Assembly: GCA_030704615.1 (NCBI GenBank)
Contig: CM060732.1
Coordinates: 55,905,053 to 55,969,052, forward strand
Direction of reading: 5' to 3'
Source of the DNA: Takakia lepidozioides
Lineage: Eukaryota; Streptophyta; Takakiopsida; Takakiales; Takakiaceae
DNA length: 64,000 nt
A program made the position numbers and the translations under genes. Within the stretch, counting starts at the first letter, position 1, and each line of letters starts with the position of its first letter. Shown here piece by piece: positions 23,396 through 33,461 of this stretch. The notes beneath the pieces are model-generated. The model did not search any database. It had not been told where the DNA came from and saw nothing but the letters and a program-made list of their open reading frames with translations.

Positions 23396-24400
23396 AGGGT
23401 ATTGTTCAGAATCACATCTGGTACAATTCCAACTTTGGTGATGCAACCATGTACCTCTTTGCATGTGCTTTCCAGGGCTGCCAGGCTTGTACACGCACAC
23501 AAACATGATGTGGTCAAGCTTCATCCATTCCCCCATCATTTCCTTTCAGGTCTCTAAAGCCTTATCCCGCGCTCCTGCTCTGCATGCCCTCACCACAAGG
23601 GCATATTTCAGAACGACATCAATTCAATTCTAGCTTGGACAATGTCACCACAAACCCGTCTTCACTCATTGCCTACTCTAGTTAAGTGCAATTATGGGCT
23701 AGGCTGATACCACATCTCATTCAGCCATATTATCAAACTGCATGCATTTGTATCCTTGTAGTTGTACCCAAACTTGGCATACATGTCCACTATGGCAATG
23801 TTGAGAATCACATCAGATACAATACCAGCTTTGAGGATATTACCGTGGACCTCTGCACCTTTTTTCAGGGCTGCCAGGCTTGCATTTGACATACATATCC
23901 ACCAAGGCAGTGTTTAGAGACATCTAATGGTACAATTCCAACTTTGACAATGTCACCATGGACCTTTACGTCCTTTCCAGGGCTACCACGCTCGCATTTG
24001 ACATACATGTACACCAATGAATGTTCAGAAGGACATCAGGTACAATTCCAGCTTTGATGATGTCACCATGAACCTCTTGGCCCCTTCCTAGGGCTTCTAG
24101 GCTCGCATATGCATATTACAAACACAAATGCACATGACCTCGTCTGGCTTCATTCTTTCCCACATCATTTGCTCTTAGGTTTCCAAAGCCTTAATCCCAC
24201 ACCCATGCTGCACATACCTTGCAATCATGGCACTCCACAACACCACATCTCATTTAGCCATTTGTCAAACTCTCCCTTCGCATCAGGCTTGCTGCACCCA
24301 CATTTGACATACATGTCCACCAGGGCAGTGTTCAGAATGACAACTAGTACAATTTCAGCTTTGACGATGGCACATGGCCAAGAGTTATCCCAATATCCAG
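23391..24400 (-). pseudogene. Tandem PPR gene fragments captured by the CACTA element
   Basis: At least four short minus-strand pieces resemble the L-motif region of plant DYW-class PPR proteins: EVHGCITKVGIVPDVILNN (about 23500-23400), ASLAALKKGAEVHGNILKAG followed by VDMYAKFG (23892-23740), EVHGDIIKAGIVPDVLLN (about 24090-24010) and ILNTALVDMYVKCG (about 24350-24290). The 41181-44147 gene has the same pattern (LEEGKSVHAHIIKSG...ALVDMYAKCG). Each piece is about 100 bases and they lie in shifting frames, so no protein is made. Related fragments in a row suggest repeated capture or duplication of one PPR unit. Confidence 0.75.
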
Positions 24401-24559
24401 CTACCAATAAGTTCAATGCATATCCTTGTCACATTGGCAGTATCATGTCAAAGTCACTCCAAACTAGATTCACTCAACAGCTATCTTGCAGAATTCAACA
24501 TGAAAATTTAGGGCCAATGCTGATAAGAGGGGAAAACAGGGTGAAATGTGTTGAAGAAG

Positions 24560-24755
24560 GTACCTTCATTAGCATTGCCTGATTTTCAATTGTGCCATTG
24601 CTGCTGCGGCTTCCAGTTGACCATCTACCCATGCAGGGGTCATGTATCTATCCTTCCACAGGGAATCATAGGTAATGTGGAGCTTGAAATCCGGCCCTCT
24701 TGGATGAATCTGGACTCACACTCTATCCCTGCTCCTTCAGCTATCTATGCCTCTG
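24560..24755 (-). repeat. Internal duplication, copy 2 (matches 23200-23395)
   Basis: The copy shares CTATCCCTGCTCCTTCAGCT, GGCCCTCTTGGATGAATCTG and TTGACCATCTACCCATGC blocks. Confidence 0.7.
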
Positions 24756-24892
24756 CACAAAATCATGCATACATCTTTGCCTTCCTGCTAGCAGCTGACA
24801 ATGACAGCCTAGAATTGTTCCAGCAAACACCCCCAACCCTAATTATCAACGAGCAACGTTTGAGCTAACTTACAGAATTCAATATGCATCTC

Positions 24893-24990
24893 AGGGCCAA
24901 GTCTGGTGAGAGGGCAAAATAGGTTGAAATAGGTCGAAGAACTAGGTGCCCTCACCACATTGTCCTTGACCTTGTGTCATGACCCAACTG
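24893..24990. repeat. Internal duplication (matches 25907-26010)
   Basis: GAGAGGGCAAAATAGG, GGTGCCCTCACCACATTGTC and TTGTGTCATGACCCA blocks occur in both copies. Confidence 0.7.
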
Positions 24991-25207
24991 AAGTGAATCA
25001 CACAGCAAATCCCTGTAATGACATTGCCAAAGGAAGGAAAGTTATACGGGCCCAGGTTTCTGTGCAAGGAAGATTGTTACCGTGCGAAGCCCAACCACTT
25101 CAACTTCCTCGCCAACCTTAATTATCCCCTGTCCACACGCCCTGTGACCACTATTCCACGCCCCTGTACATTCATATACCCACATGTAGACCAGCATCAT
25201 CAGCATA

Positions 25208-25210
25208 ACT

Positions 25211-25242
<32 letters not shown>
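25208..25242. repeat. (TC)n then (TATC)n microsatellite
   Basis: About a dozen TC units are followed by CTATCTATCTA. Confidence 0.9.
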
Positions 25243-25906
25243 GGGCTATAAAATTAAAATCAATAACCCTACAACCGGGCTGTCGAGTTTGCAAGCGAAA
25301 AAGTGCCTATGTGAGTGCCTTAACGACAATTGCGGGAAAATAAGTTTATACCAGCAGCTGAGTTGCAACAATAAGCTAATCTCGGGTGAGTGCGAACCCC
25401 AAAAATGAGTCAGGGAGGGTTAGTCCCAGGGGATTAATGGCGGTACAGCGATGGAATGCCAACTTTCACAGGGAATGGGAGTACATCCTCTCTCTATGTT
25501 TATGTCCAAACTGGCTACGGGGTCTATGGCCACAAGGCTGCGACAACACAGACTTCTACCCACATACCATGGCTCATTGACTAATAGCGAGCTCCGAGCC
25601 ATGGCTGGGAAACACCTATCGCTAAAATAGATGAAAAGAAGAGCATATCTTCATCTGGAACCGTCCATAAAACTGAAGATTAAAAGAAGAGAAACCCTTC
25701 ACCTAGAAACTGAACCAAGTGTTCCAGAATGAACTAAGGGTTGCCGCTCTTGAGAAACTGCGAGCCTAGCCTAGAATAGACAAATGCAGGATGGACAAAC
25801 TTCTTCATATCGTACATCAAGAAAAAGCCACACCTTGCGATTGCGGTTGTCGCACCATCATGAAGGATCTTTAAAAAACTCATGCCAGCTCTGCTCCGTG
25901 CTGCGA

Positions 25907-26010
25907 ATTCAGGGCCGAGTCTGATGAGAGGGCAAAATAGGCTGAAATAGGTCGAAGAAGAAGGTGCCCTCACCACATTGTCCTCCACCTTGTGTCATGA
26001 CCCATGGAGG
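25907..26010. repeat. Internal duplication (matches 24893-24990)
   Basis: Second copy of the block described at 24893. Confidence 0.7.
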
Positions 26011-26259
26011 ATTCGACTGACCATGAACCCAAACGGACCTCTTGTGTGTGCTGCTTGTGTCTGTAGTCCGGTAATGTCGGATTGGTCCATGAGAACCACC
26101 ACAGTGCAGCTGAGTGAGCAGAGATTGAAACACGACCTGCTAAGACCAAGCTGACTCTCCGAAGAACCTTGTAAACAGCAGGAAGAATACCAAATCATGG
26201 TACTAACAGTCGCGAAGAGCCCAGATTTGCAGGATGGACAAACTTCTTCACATCGTACA

Positions 26260-26400
26260 TTGAGAAAAAGCCACACCTTCCGATTGCGGTTGTCCATCGT
26301 GAAGGTGGCTAGTCGCTTCCCATAGTAGTCAATGGCCACATCGTGCACCACATCTTCATGCCCCGATTCTAGGGTTTTAGTCCCTGTCTGCCCCCCATCC
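26260..26400 (-). pseudogene. Sec13 exon fragment captured by the CACTA element
   Basis: The minus strand encodes SGHEDVVHDVAIDYYGKRLA followed by TFTMD, which matches the N-terminal WD40 repeat of the COPII/nuclear-pore protein Sec13 (GH(E/Q)D-VHD---DYYGKR-AT). It then runs into unrelated sequence. A shorter second copy of its downstream part (AAAAGCCACACCTT, GATTGCGGTTGTC) is at about 25800-25870. The source is presumably a host Sec13 gene outside this window. Confidence 0.75.
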
Positions 26401-26417
26401 CACCAACTCCACTCGTC

Positions 26418-26570
26418 GTCTCTCATGATCAGACTCGATCCTAAAACAAAACAAACATAGCTCCGCCCTATTCGACGTCTCTCATGATCAGACTCGACAC
26501 TATAAGAAAGCAAACACAGCTCCGTCCTGTTTGTCGTCTCTAACAATCAAACTCGACACAAAGAAAACAA
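26418..26570. repeat. Tandem repeat, unit about 60 bp, three copies
   Basis: CGTCTCTCATGATCAGACTC recurs at about 60-base spacing, each time followed by AAA-rich sequence and ACATAGCTCCG/ACACAGCTCCG. Confidence 0.75.
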
Positions 26571-26759
26571 ACAGATGGCAGGGGAGACAAAAAAACGCTA
26601 AGTCCCCTCTACTCATGACTGGATGGATGAATGTAGCGATAGATGGATGGATTTTGGGTTTTCCATCAATACATCCATCCATTCATTTGTTTTTCCATTT
26701 TTTGGCCATTTTAATTTCATCCATTCATCCAAAATAAATCTTTAAATGAGTTTCACTGT

Positions 26760-26940
26760 CAGTTCATCCAATAGCTGCCAGCTCAGTGTTTGCATTATCA
26801 TTTGTTCCTACGTTCATCCAATAGTTGCCAGCAAGGCGTTTGTTGTATCATTCGTTCATACATTCATCCAGTGCACAAAAGTTATGTTTGATACGTTCAT
26901 CCAATAGTTGCCAGCAAGGCGTTTGTGTATCATTCGTTGA
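26760..26940. repeat. Tandem repeat with TTCATCCAATAGTTGCCAGC, about three units
   Basis: TTCATCCAATAGYTGCCAGC and GGCGTTTGT..TATCATT recur at about 60-70-base spacing. A wider TTCATCC-rich zone runs to about 27145. Confidence 0.7.
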
Positions 26941-27532
26941 GATAATACAGTTGTTTTGTTTCACTAATCTTAACCAGCAGTCGATTAGTTTTACTATTAA
27001 TCTGCTGGGTCAGTGAAACAATAGTTAAATATTTTTATTACTTATTATCCTCATACTTAACACTGCGACCTAGCAACCCTAAATTCGAGCACATTCATCC
27101 TAATTCATCCTAGTTCACTCATCCTAATTCATCCTAATCATTCATTCATTTCTTCATTCAGAGGGTGTGGCTTAGTGCCCGCGAGCAATGATATGTTGAC
27201 ACCTCATCATTTGCAATCACATCCTGCATCTGTTTCATCCATTTATGTTTGTATCGTCCACGTAGACACTCCTTGGGCAACCGACAATCGCCGCGTGCAG
27301 TCGTGACTACTGGCAGTCATACATTCTCATGCCCACGTCATCCTATTGCAGTTTTGGCCATGACTCCTAGTCGTATCTACCATCTTCCCCTATCTGGCCA
27401 AACGTGTTTGACCGCAGATCCTGACGTGGCGGAGGTACAAGGTGGCATATACGACTACTGGTGGTCACAATGGGCAACCAGGACTGCCCCCTTGCATTTT
27501 GTAGACATATATGCTACGACTGGGCAAATGTG

Positions 27533-27563
27533 GCAGACGTTAAAGCCGGGATCTGTTATAGTG
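27533..27563 (-). repeat. CACTA right terminal inverted repeat
   Basis: On the minus strand it begins CACTATAACAGATCCCGGCT. The AAT target duplication follows. Confidence 0.92.
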
Positions 27564-27960
27564 AATATATGAAGCGAGGCGTTTATTTTGTTATGTTATG
27601 TTATGTTATGTTTTGTAGCGTTGTTGAGATCTCCCGAACCGCGAGGCCTCAACGCGGGTGCTTGGTGCTGTTGGAAAGCCCTCGGGGAGGAGGGGTGCAC
27701 CGGCTTGGTCTCGTGATTTTTGGATCAGCAGTGTGGGAGATGTGGAATTTCAAGTGCTCTGGGTCGCTAGAAATTCGGAAAAATAGCAAAGTGGGCTTTC
27801 CTGGAGCAATGATTGGCCCTTCTAGTAATTTCAAGTACTTTTGGTCTCTGGAAATTCGCAAAAAAATAGAAAAATGGGCATTCATGGACAATGGTTGGAG
27901 CCTCGACATGAGAGATATCAAGGGAAAGGTCTCCGGTTCAAATCTGGTCGTAGGCTGTGT
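27564..27960 (+). repeat. ATATATGAAGC repeat family, copy 3, split by the CACTA element
   Basis: AATATATGAAGCGAGG follows the CACTA end, then (TTATG)n, GAGATCTCCC, GGAAAGCCCTCGGGGAGGAG and TTGGTCTCGTGATTTTTGG, in the same order as copies 1 and 2. Confidence 0.7.
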
Positions 27961-28084
27961 GGAAAAAAAATGCATTTGGACTTAGATGACATTGGATATA
28001 TTACTACTCAATAGATTCATGAAATTCGTATGTTTATGGATGAGCAGAACTGGAGAAAAGGAAACGGAATGGATGGACATTCCT

Positions 28085-28190
28085 CCATGATACCAGTACC
28101 TCCCTGGTATCACAATTGGCCGGAGGCCTATATACCAGTACCAGCCTGGTGTGTTCAAAATACGATACTAGTCCAACGCTGGTGTGCACC
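28085..28190. repeat. ATACCAG/CTGGTAT motif patch
   Basis: GATACCAGTACCTCCCTGGT and TATACCAGTACCAGCCTGGT form short inverted motifs, like the larger cluster at 35890-36605. Confidence 0.55.
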
Positions 28191-28202
28191 TTATGTATAG
28201 GG

Positions 28203-28309
28203 TAATGCCCTGAGTGGAGGGCGTTCCCGGATTTAAGGGCCTGACGCCGAGGGCGGCAGCTTGAGGGGAAGGCCTGAAAATCCGGGAATGCCCGCCACTC
28301 AGGGCATTA
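28203..28309. mobile_element. Foldback/MITE-like hairpin
   Basis: TAATGCCCTGAGTGGAGGGC... (28203-28234) is complementary to ...GCCCGCCACTCAGGGCATTA (28278-28309) with two mismatches in 32. The loop is GC-rich and about 43 bases. The ends fit a TA or TTA target duplication, but that is not certain. Confidence 0.7.
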
Positions 28310-29254
28310 ACATGCGTAAAGAAATGCCAATTTTTTTTAAAAAAATCTAATGGCCGGTGCATTCTGCATTTCGGAATGCATTCAAGGGAGCCGATGGGGT
28401 GCATTCCCCGATGAATTCTGCTTTTTAACGACATGATATATACAAACAAATTTTTTTGGCAGTGCTTTACGGTGTACCCAAGGATTTTCATTGTTTTCCC
28501 TCTAATAATCTCAAATGAACCCTCATTTTAATAACAAATGCATGCAATACATGCAAGCCCTCCCTATGTTGTGGATGGAGCTTGTCTCATGCCTCAAAAA
28601 CCGCCTAAAAATTCCCTTTGTTAAAATCGTTACCTCTCATTGAACAATATTAGCGTCTTGAATGCTCGCGCATGTGGCTGCGGCGGGGCCTGCGTCTGGT
28701 AGAGGGGTCGCGGTAGGTGGGTGCGTCCGTACCGGACCCGGCCAACTAGTCAGCTGGGTCCACAATATGCACATATAGCATTAGATATTTCAAGGATTGT
28801 AGAATGTGTGGGTAATGTGGTGGTTAAGAGTGATGAAGAATAAACATGAGGCTTGGTGATCAAATCTTGTTAGGTTGTATTGTGGTAGTAATATGTGTGT
28901 TATTAAATATATATTTTGTCGAAGGGTATGCTGGAGGGTGTGGCTAGTCTGGAGGGTCTCCGGTCCTCTCAAAGGTGGGAGTCGGTGTGTTGGAGGGTGT
29001 GCCAAGTCCGTTGTGTAGATGAACAAGGACTTAGAAAAATTTCAGAATCTGGCGGACCCGGTGAAGGGCCTGTGGGCTTATGAGCTCACCCATGGGCCGT
29101 ATTGGCGGGGCCATAGATGCATTGAAGACGCTAATATTAAAAAATGAGAGGCTACCTTATGCTCGGCGTAAGACCCTTAGGGCCCTTACAAAATTCCTAA
29201 GGTGACGGTTTTGGGGGGGGCATGAAGGGACACGTTGGTTGGTTTTTTAATGCC
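28310..29254. other. Intergenic DNA
   Basis: No gene is recognised. It contains a GAGGGTGTGGCTAGTCTGGA patch (28930-29000) related to the array at 20095-20325. Confidence 0.35.
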
Positions 29255-29350
29255 GGGGAAGGGCAGCTAATGAGGCCCTTCCATTGTTTTTGAACGTTAT
29301 CGGCAGCCCGTTCAAAAACGGTGGAAGAGCCTCCTCAGCTGCCCTTCCCC
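29255..29350. mobile_element. Long near-perfect hairpin
   Basis: Arms 29255-29296 and 29309-29350 (42 bases each) match at 37 positions, with a 12-base loop TTATCGGCAGCC. It could be a small foldback element or a small-RNA precursor. Confidence 0.7.
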
Positions 29351-30251
29351 TACACAAAATGTAACACCTGAAAACCCATTACGGCATCAATATAAGAATA
29401 CCTGACAGAACCCCAAATTTCCGTGCACTAATCCAAGTCGCACTTTCGTATACAAAGTCTCATGCGGGATGAAACCCTACACTTGTACCGTTGCTCAGTG
29501 TGTCTCTTTGCATAGTCTCACCTGTCAAACATGCACCAACTAACTTACTGTATGAACTACATCCTGTTTACATGTTTCATCTATAAATACGTATGGAATA
29601 TTCTATCTACTCACTGTCTTGAATTAATTGATTTTTTTTTGAAAGGGGAAGATTTTGCCAATTTTACTGCAGTCCAGAAACCTAAAAAAATAAAAAATAA
29701 AAATAAAAATAATAAAAAATGAAACCCTTATAACAATGGAAATACTACCGAAAAAAAAATCAAAAAATACTACCGAATAAAAATACTACTACCGAGGAAG
29801 TTGCTGGGGCTGCCCTCAGAATTTCACTGGAAAAAAAAATACAAAGAAAAAACTTAGAGGGGGCAGTGAGTTGGCATATTTGAGGGATAAAGTAGCAGTA
29901 AAGACAGAGTAGCGAGAGCGATGGTGAAGGGGATCGGAGCTGGATTCTGAGAACGCGCTTTCACCATTCATCACACAATTGCTCGCACTCTGCACTCTGC
30001 ACATCTCTGATCTGCCATCTCTACAATATCTGAAAACGCTTGCTGGGTACTCCATTGCACATGATATTTCTTGTCTTTTTTTGCAGCAGAACATATTTGG
30101 AGCTGTGCTTGTGAGACGGGACAAAGCTCGAGTGTTCATTTCACATCAGGCCATCTCAGACATTTTTCAGTGTGAGGAGGAGATCACAGTGAAGTGGGTT
30201 TGCGAAGCAGGCCATAGGTGCATTTCTGGAATCTGCATTCAGTGAAGGAGA
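29351..30251 (+). other. Upstream region of the GLTP gene
   Basis: It contains A-rich low-complexity DNA at 29625-29790. The promoter and 5' leader of the lipid-transfer gene probably lie in 29860-30251; no clear TATA box is seen. Confidence 0.35.
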
Positions 30252-31895
30252 ATGTCGGAGGGCACCACAGTGTTTGGTCCGACCTTGGAGACAATGAGGT
30301 TTGTGAAGTCTCCAGAGGGGGAGCTGCTCGCGAAGCCGTTTCTTAACGTATGCCGCAATGTGCTGCCCGTCCTTGGTATGCCCCCATCTCTTTGGCGATC
30401 CGTCTGTGCTTTTCATTACTCATTGGCAGGAAGGAATGATGTCAATGCGGCCACAATTAATGAGGGAAACCTGTTGTTGCAGACAAGTTTGGAGCCGCTA
30501 TGTCAATTGTGAAGAGTGATATCGGGGGCAATATCACGGTACTCTTCTCCTAAATTACCTTGTTGATGTTGGATTCACTTTTAAGACGTTTGGAAGGGCT
30601 GGCTCGATTCGGAACATGCGTAGGATGCACGTAGTCCTTGCAAATCGATCTCTCTCCCAGCTTCACATGCAAGGCATGAAGATCTAACGCCAGACTCTGG
30701 CAGAGACTGGACGCCAAGTACGCGACGGATCCAGCGGCCTACGACTTGTTGTACGACATTGTGCGCAAAGAAGTTGCAGCGAAGACAGCCAAGGACTCGG
30801 CAAGCTGTAGCAATGGTCTGCTATGGCTGACTAGGTGCAGAGCCCTCATAACCTCTGTTGTCATTGCACGTTCATGAACTATCGCTGGTAGTGTGTGGAA
30901 TGCCTATATGATTCGCGTCTTTCTGCATTGTGCTGAATCGGGAGTTGTGAAAGCATCAAGCAGTAGTAGATGCCACTTAGCCCTTTGGAGGGTGATAGGT
31001 CTGGCCCTTGGTTGGTGAATCTTTCCACAGGAGGCCGTCATGCTAGGTCTGGGAGAGCTCAGGGGTAGTAGTAAGGAATGGCTTCTGATGCTGTGATGGA
31101 GGTCAGATCGTCATTGGCCGACCGGCTACTGTTGTGGCGGCTTATCCATTCTCAGAAGTCTGATAGAGGTGGGCACTTGGTTTTCTGTGGACGTTTTAGC
31201 CAGTGGGGGGGAACTAGGCGCAGGTGGGAGTGATTGGGGTACAAGTCGTGCTTGTAAGCTGATCAGGTGCTAACATAACATTTGCTTCAGTTCGCCATTT
31301 GAACAGCAGGAAGAAATTGCTTGGAATTTGTTGCTTTACATTGACCAAACGGTACTCTGTAATTCAGGGCCATGGATCTCTTGGTGTTGCTATTTCGCAA
31401 TCTAATCGCGCATTCAGATTGGACCATGACCCAATGTGCCATTGAAGCCTACAATGCTACACTGAAAAAATATCATGGCTGGATCGCAAGCACTGCCTTT
31501 ACAGTAAGAGCAGTTTCATGATGACACTCAGTAGGAGTTTATTCATTTCAACCTTGATGACAGATGGTCAAGATCATCGCAATTATGATCTACACATGTG
31601 CCTGTTTTTCTTGTGAGATTTAGTAGATTGGAAGTGCAAGCTTTCCTTACCAAGTTGTGACTAGGCCAATGGGAAGAGTGAAAATCATTATACTTTGCAG
31701 GTGGCTATGAAGCTTGTACCAGACAGGAACAAGTTTTTGGAGCAGTTGGGTTCAGGGAACTTAACAGAAGATGTGGAGAACTTTGTGGCTGGCTTCTCAC
31801 CTATACTGCAAGAAAATCATACGTTCTTGGTGAGTCTGGAGTTTGATTCATCTGTAGTTCAAGCAAAGGTTGTTTTTGCATCATATTTGGAATAA
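30252..31895 (+). CDS. Glycolipid transfer protein family (ACD11/GLTP-like), five exons
   Basis: This encodes a 213-residue cytosolic sphingolipid carrier, which in plants moves ceramide phosphates or glycolipids between membranes and affects cell death. Exons are 30252-30375, 30483-30538, 30704-30834, 31368-31503 and 31701-31895, all with GT...AG borders and matching phases (1, 0, 2, 0). Lipid-headgroup residues of the fold are present: D54 and N58 in SDIGGN, with R61 where GLTPs have Lys or Arg, W101 in NGLLWLTR, and H140 in KYHGW. Length is normal (200-215). The ATG at 30252 begins MSEGTTVF, just before the first conserved helix. The last exon contains an alternative donor at 31829 (TTGGTGAG); if used, the C-terminus would change. 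It is convergent with EMC8/9. Confidence 0.9.
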
Positions 31896-33461
31896 ACTTT
31901 TGTCATTACTTTCTTAGACACATTGGAAGCTGCACTTTGATTAGACAGGTTCATGCACTCAGTGTCTACTAGTGTTCTTCGGTTATAATTTAAGGTGCTT
32001 AGCCAGAAGTAAGCCAAGAAAAATCTGTAGTTTTCTGCCTTCTCCGCCTCCCCCTGCCTCAGACGTAGTGAAGAGACATCATAAATAAATGTTGTACCAT
32101 GATCATAACTTGTGTCTGGAGCAGCCAATAGGGGTCACTACCATCATCATGATGGAGCAACCCACTTTTCAATGGAATTTCTGGTTGAAGGGATACACAC
32201 CACAGGTTCAAAGAATTACCACAGCTGCCACTGTAAGAGTCCCAGCGGAAAATAAGTTAAATCTTTTAGTGATTAGATCTCCCTGCTCTTACATTACTTG
32301 CAAGTATTTCTGCACATCACATGTTTGAGTTTGATTCATCTGGTTTGGATGTCTGATGAATGCCACAGAAAAGCGTTGGCCTGGATGACATGAAGGCATC
32401 GTGAAGGCATTATGATTACTTGTCAAACAACAGGTTTTATGACCAACCTTAGCTGTTCAGATGAGGCAAGGCCAGAGGTATTCATGGACATTCAGCTTTC
32501 ATACTGCTAGAGTGAATGGCTGATCAATCCTTGTTTTTGTGCCAACAAATTGAAGCTCATCAGGGATGCTTGTCTGGTTGGGGAGGAGAGAGAGGAGAAA
32601 GGTACCAAAAATTAAGGTTGTCCATGGTGAGAGAGTGGAAAGGGTACTCATCTAGTCCCCACAGGAACCAAAACATATGTTAGTGTTGAATGCCTGGAGC
32701 TTAGCAACTGATGAAGACCAGCCAGTCAAATGGGTAGCATGGATCAGGTGAAGTGTGTTTGGAGAACTGTGCTCATCACTAAGCAAGGTGAGTTGATGTC
32801 TATTTTTCCTTAAGCACTTACATTACATTGAATTCAAATGATCATGGATGCATTTTTTCAGCACCCCTGGGGGACTCATTGGCAGAGAGAATGTAATTTT
32901 AATTTATGACAATGCAAGCAGTGTCTCCTTAAAAAGCCAAGATACATGTCCTTCCATTTTCCACCAAATTGCATTCACTGCATAATAAGTGAAACTATTG
33001 TCTCCACAAAGGGTTGCAACCTTCGTCCAATTCTGTTTGGCCATTAGAGCTTGGAAGTCCTTAACATAGTCATCATACACTGCACACCAGAGAACACCAC
33101 CCTTGTCTTTGTTCACTGCAGTCCTCACTTATCATAACAAAGACTATCACAAAGGCATTTGTGAAGTACATATGAACTAGATATCATACACTGCACACCT
33201 GAGAACACCAACCTTGACCTTGTTCAGCATAGTCCTCGCTTATCATAACAAAGGCTATTGTGAAACACAGATGAACTAGATATCTGCACAGAAAACAGAC
33301 CAACTTTTTCTGCAACAGCCTTAAAAAGTGCAGAATGACTCTCAAAAATCTGGAGTCCATTCCATTCCATCAATTATAAATGAAGTGACCAATTTGGTGA
33401 CTAAATGTATTTTAGTGTGAATAATCTTCTCCAGCGACCCCCACATAACTCCTGTCCTGCT
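31896..33461. other. Spacer between the convergent GLTP and EMC8/9 genes
   Basis: It should contain both 3' ends. A minus-strand open stretch at 33128-32904 is not recognised and is probably chance. A two-unit tandem duplication lies at 33074-33284. Confidence 0.4.
33074..33284. repeat. Tandem duplication, unit about 111 bp
   Basis: CATACACTGCACACC starts at 33074 and 33185. Both units continue GAGAACACCA...CCTTGT and end GAACTAGATATC. Confidence 0.75.

Larger units (their letters stand above)
22430..27563. mobile_element. Complete non-autonomous CACTA (En/Spm) transposon with captured genes
   Basis: The 31-base terminal inverted repeats, CACTACAACAGATCCC... at 22430-22460 and the complement of CACTATAACAGATCCC... 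at 27533-27563, match at 29 positions. A 3-bp duplication AAT flanks it (22427-22429 and 27564-27566), as CACTA transposases make. Subterminal AGTCGTA/TACGACT motifs are dense in the outer few hundred bases at both ends. No transposase is recognisable in the 5,134 bp, so it depends on a helper. The interior holds duplicated fragments of PPR genes and a Sec13 exon. Removing the element and one AAT restores ATCAATATATGAAGC, the start of a local repeat family, which confirms the boundaries. Confidence 0.92.

Noticed and set aside
30504-30512. Reading GLTP exon 1 straight through to a stop at 30512
   Set aside because: The conserved DKFGAAMSIVKSDIGGN segment is recovered only by splicing at 30375/30483 with correct phase.
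32904-33128. Minus-strand gene between GLTP and EMC8/9
   Set aside because: It is short, has no splice partners or recognisable domain, and adjoins a tandem duplication.
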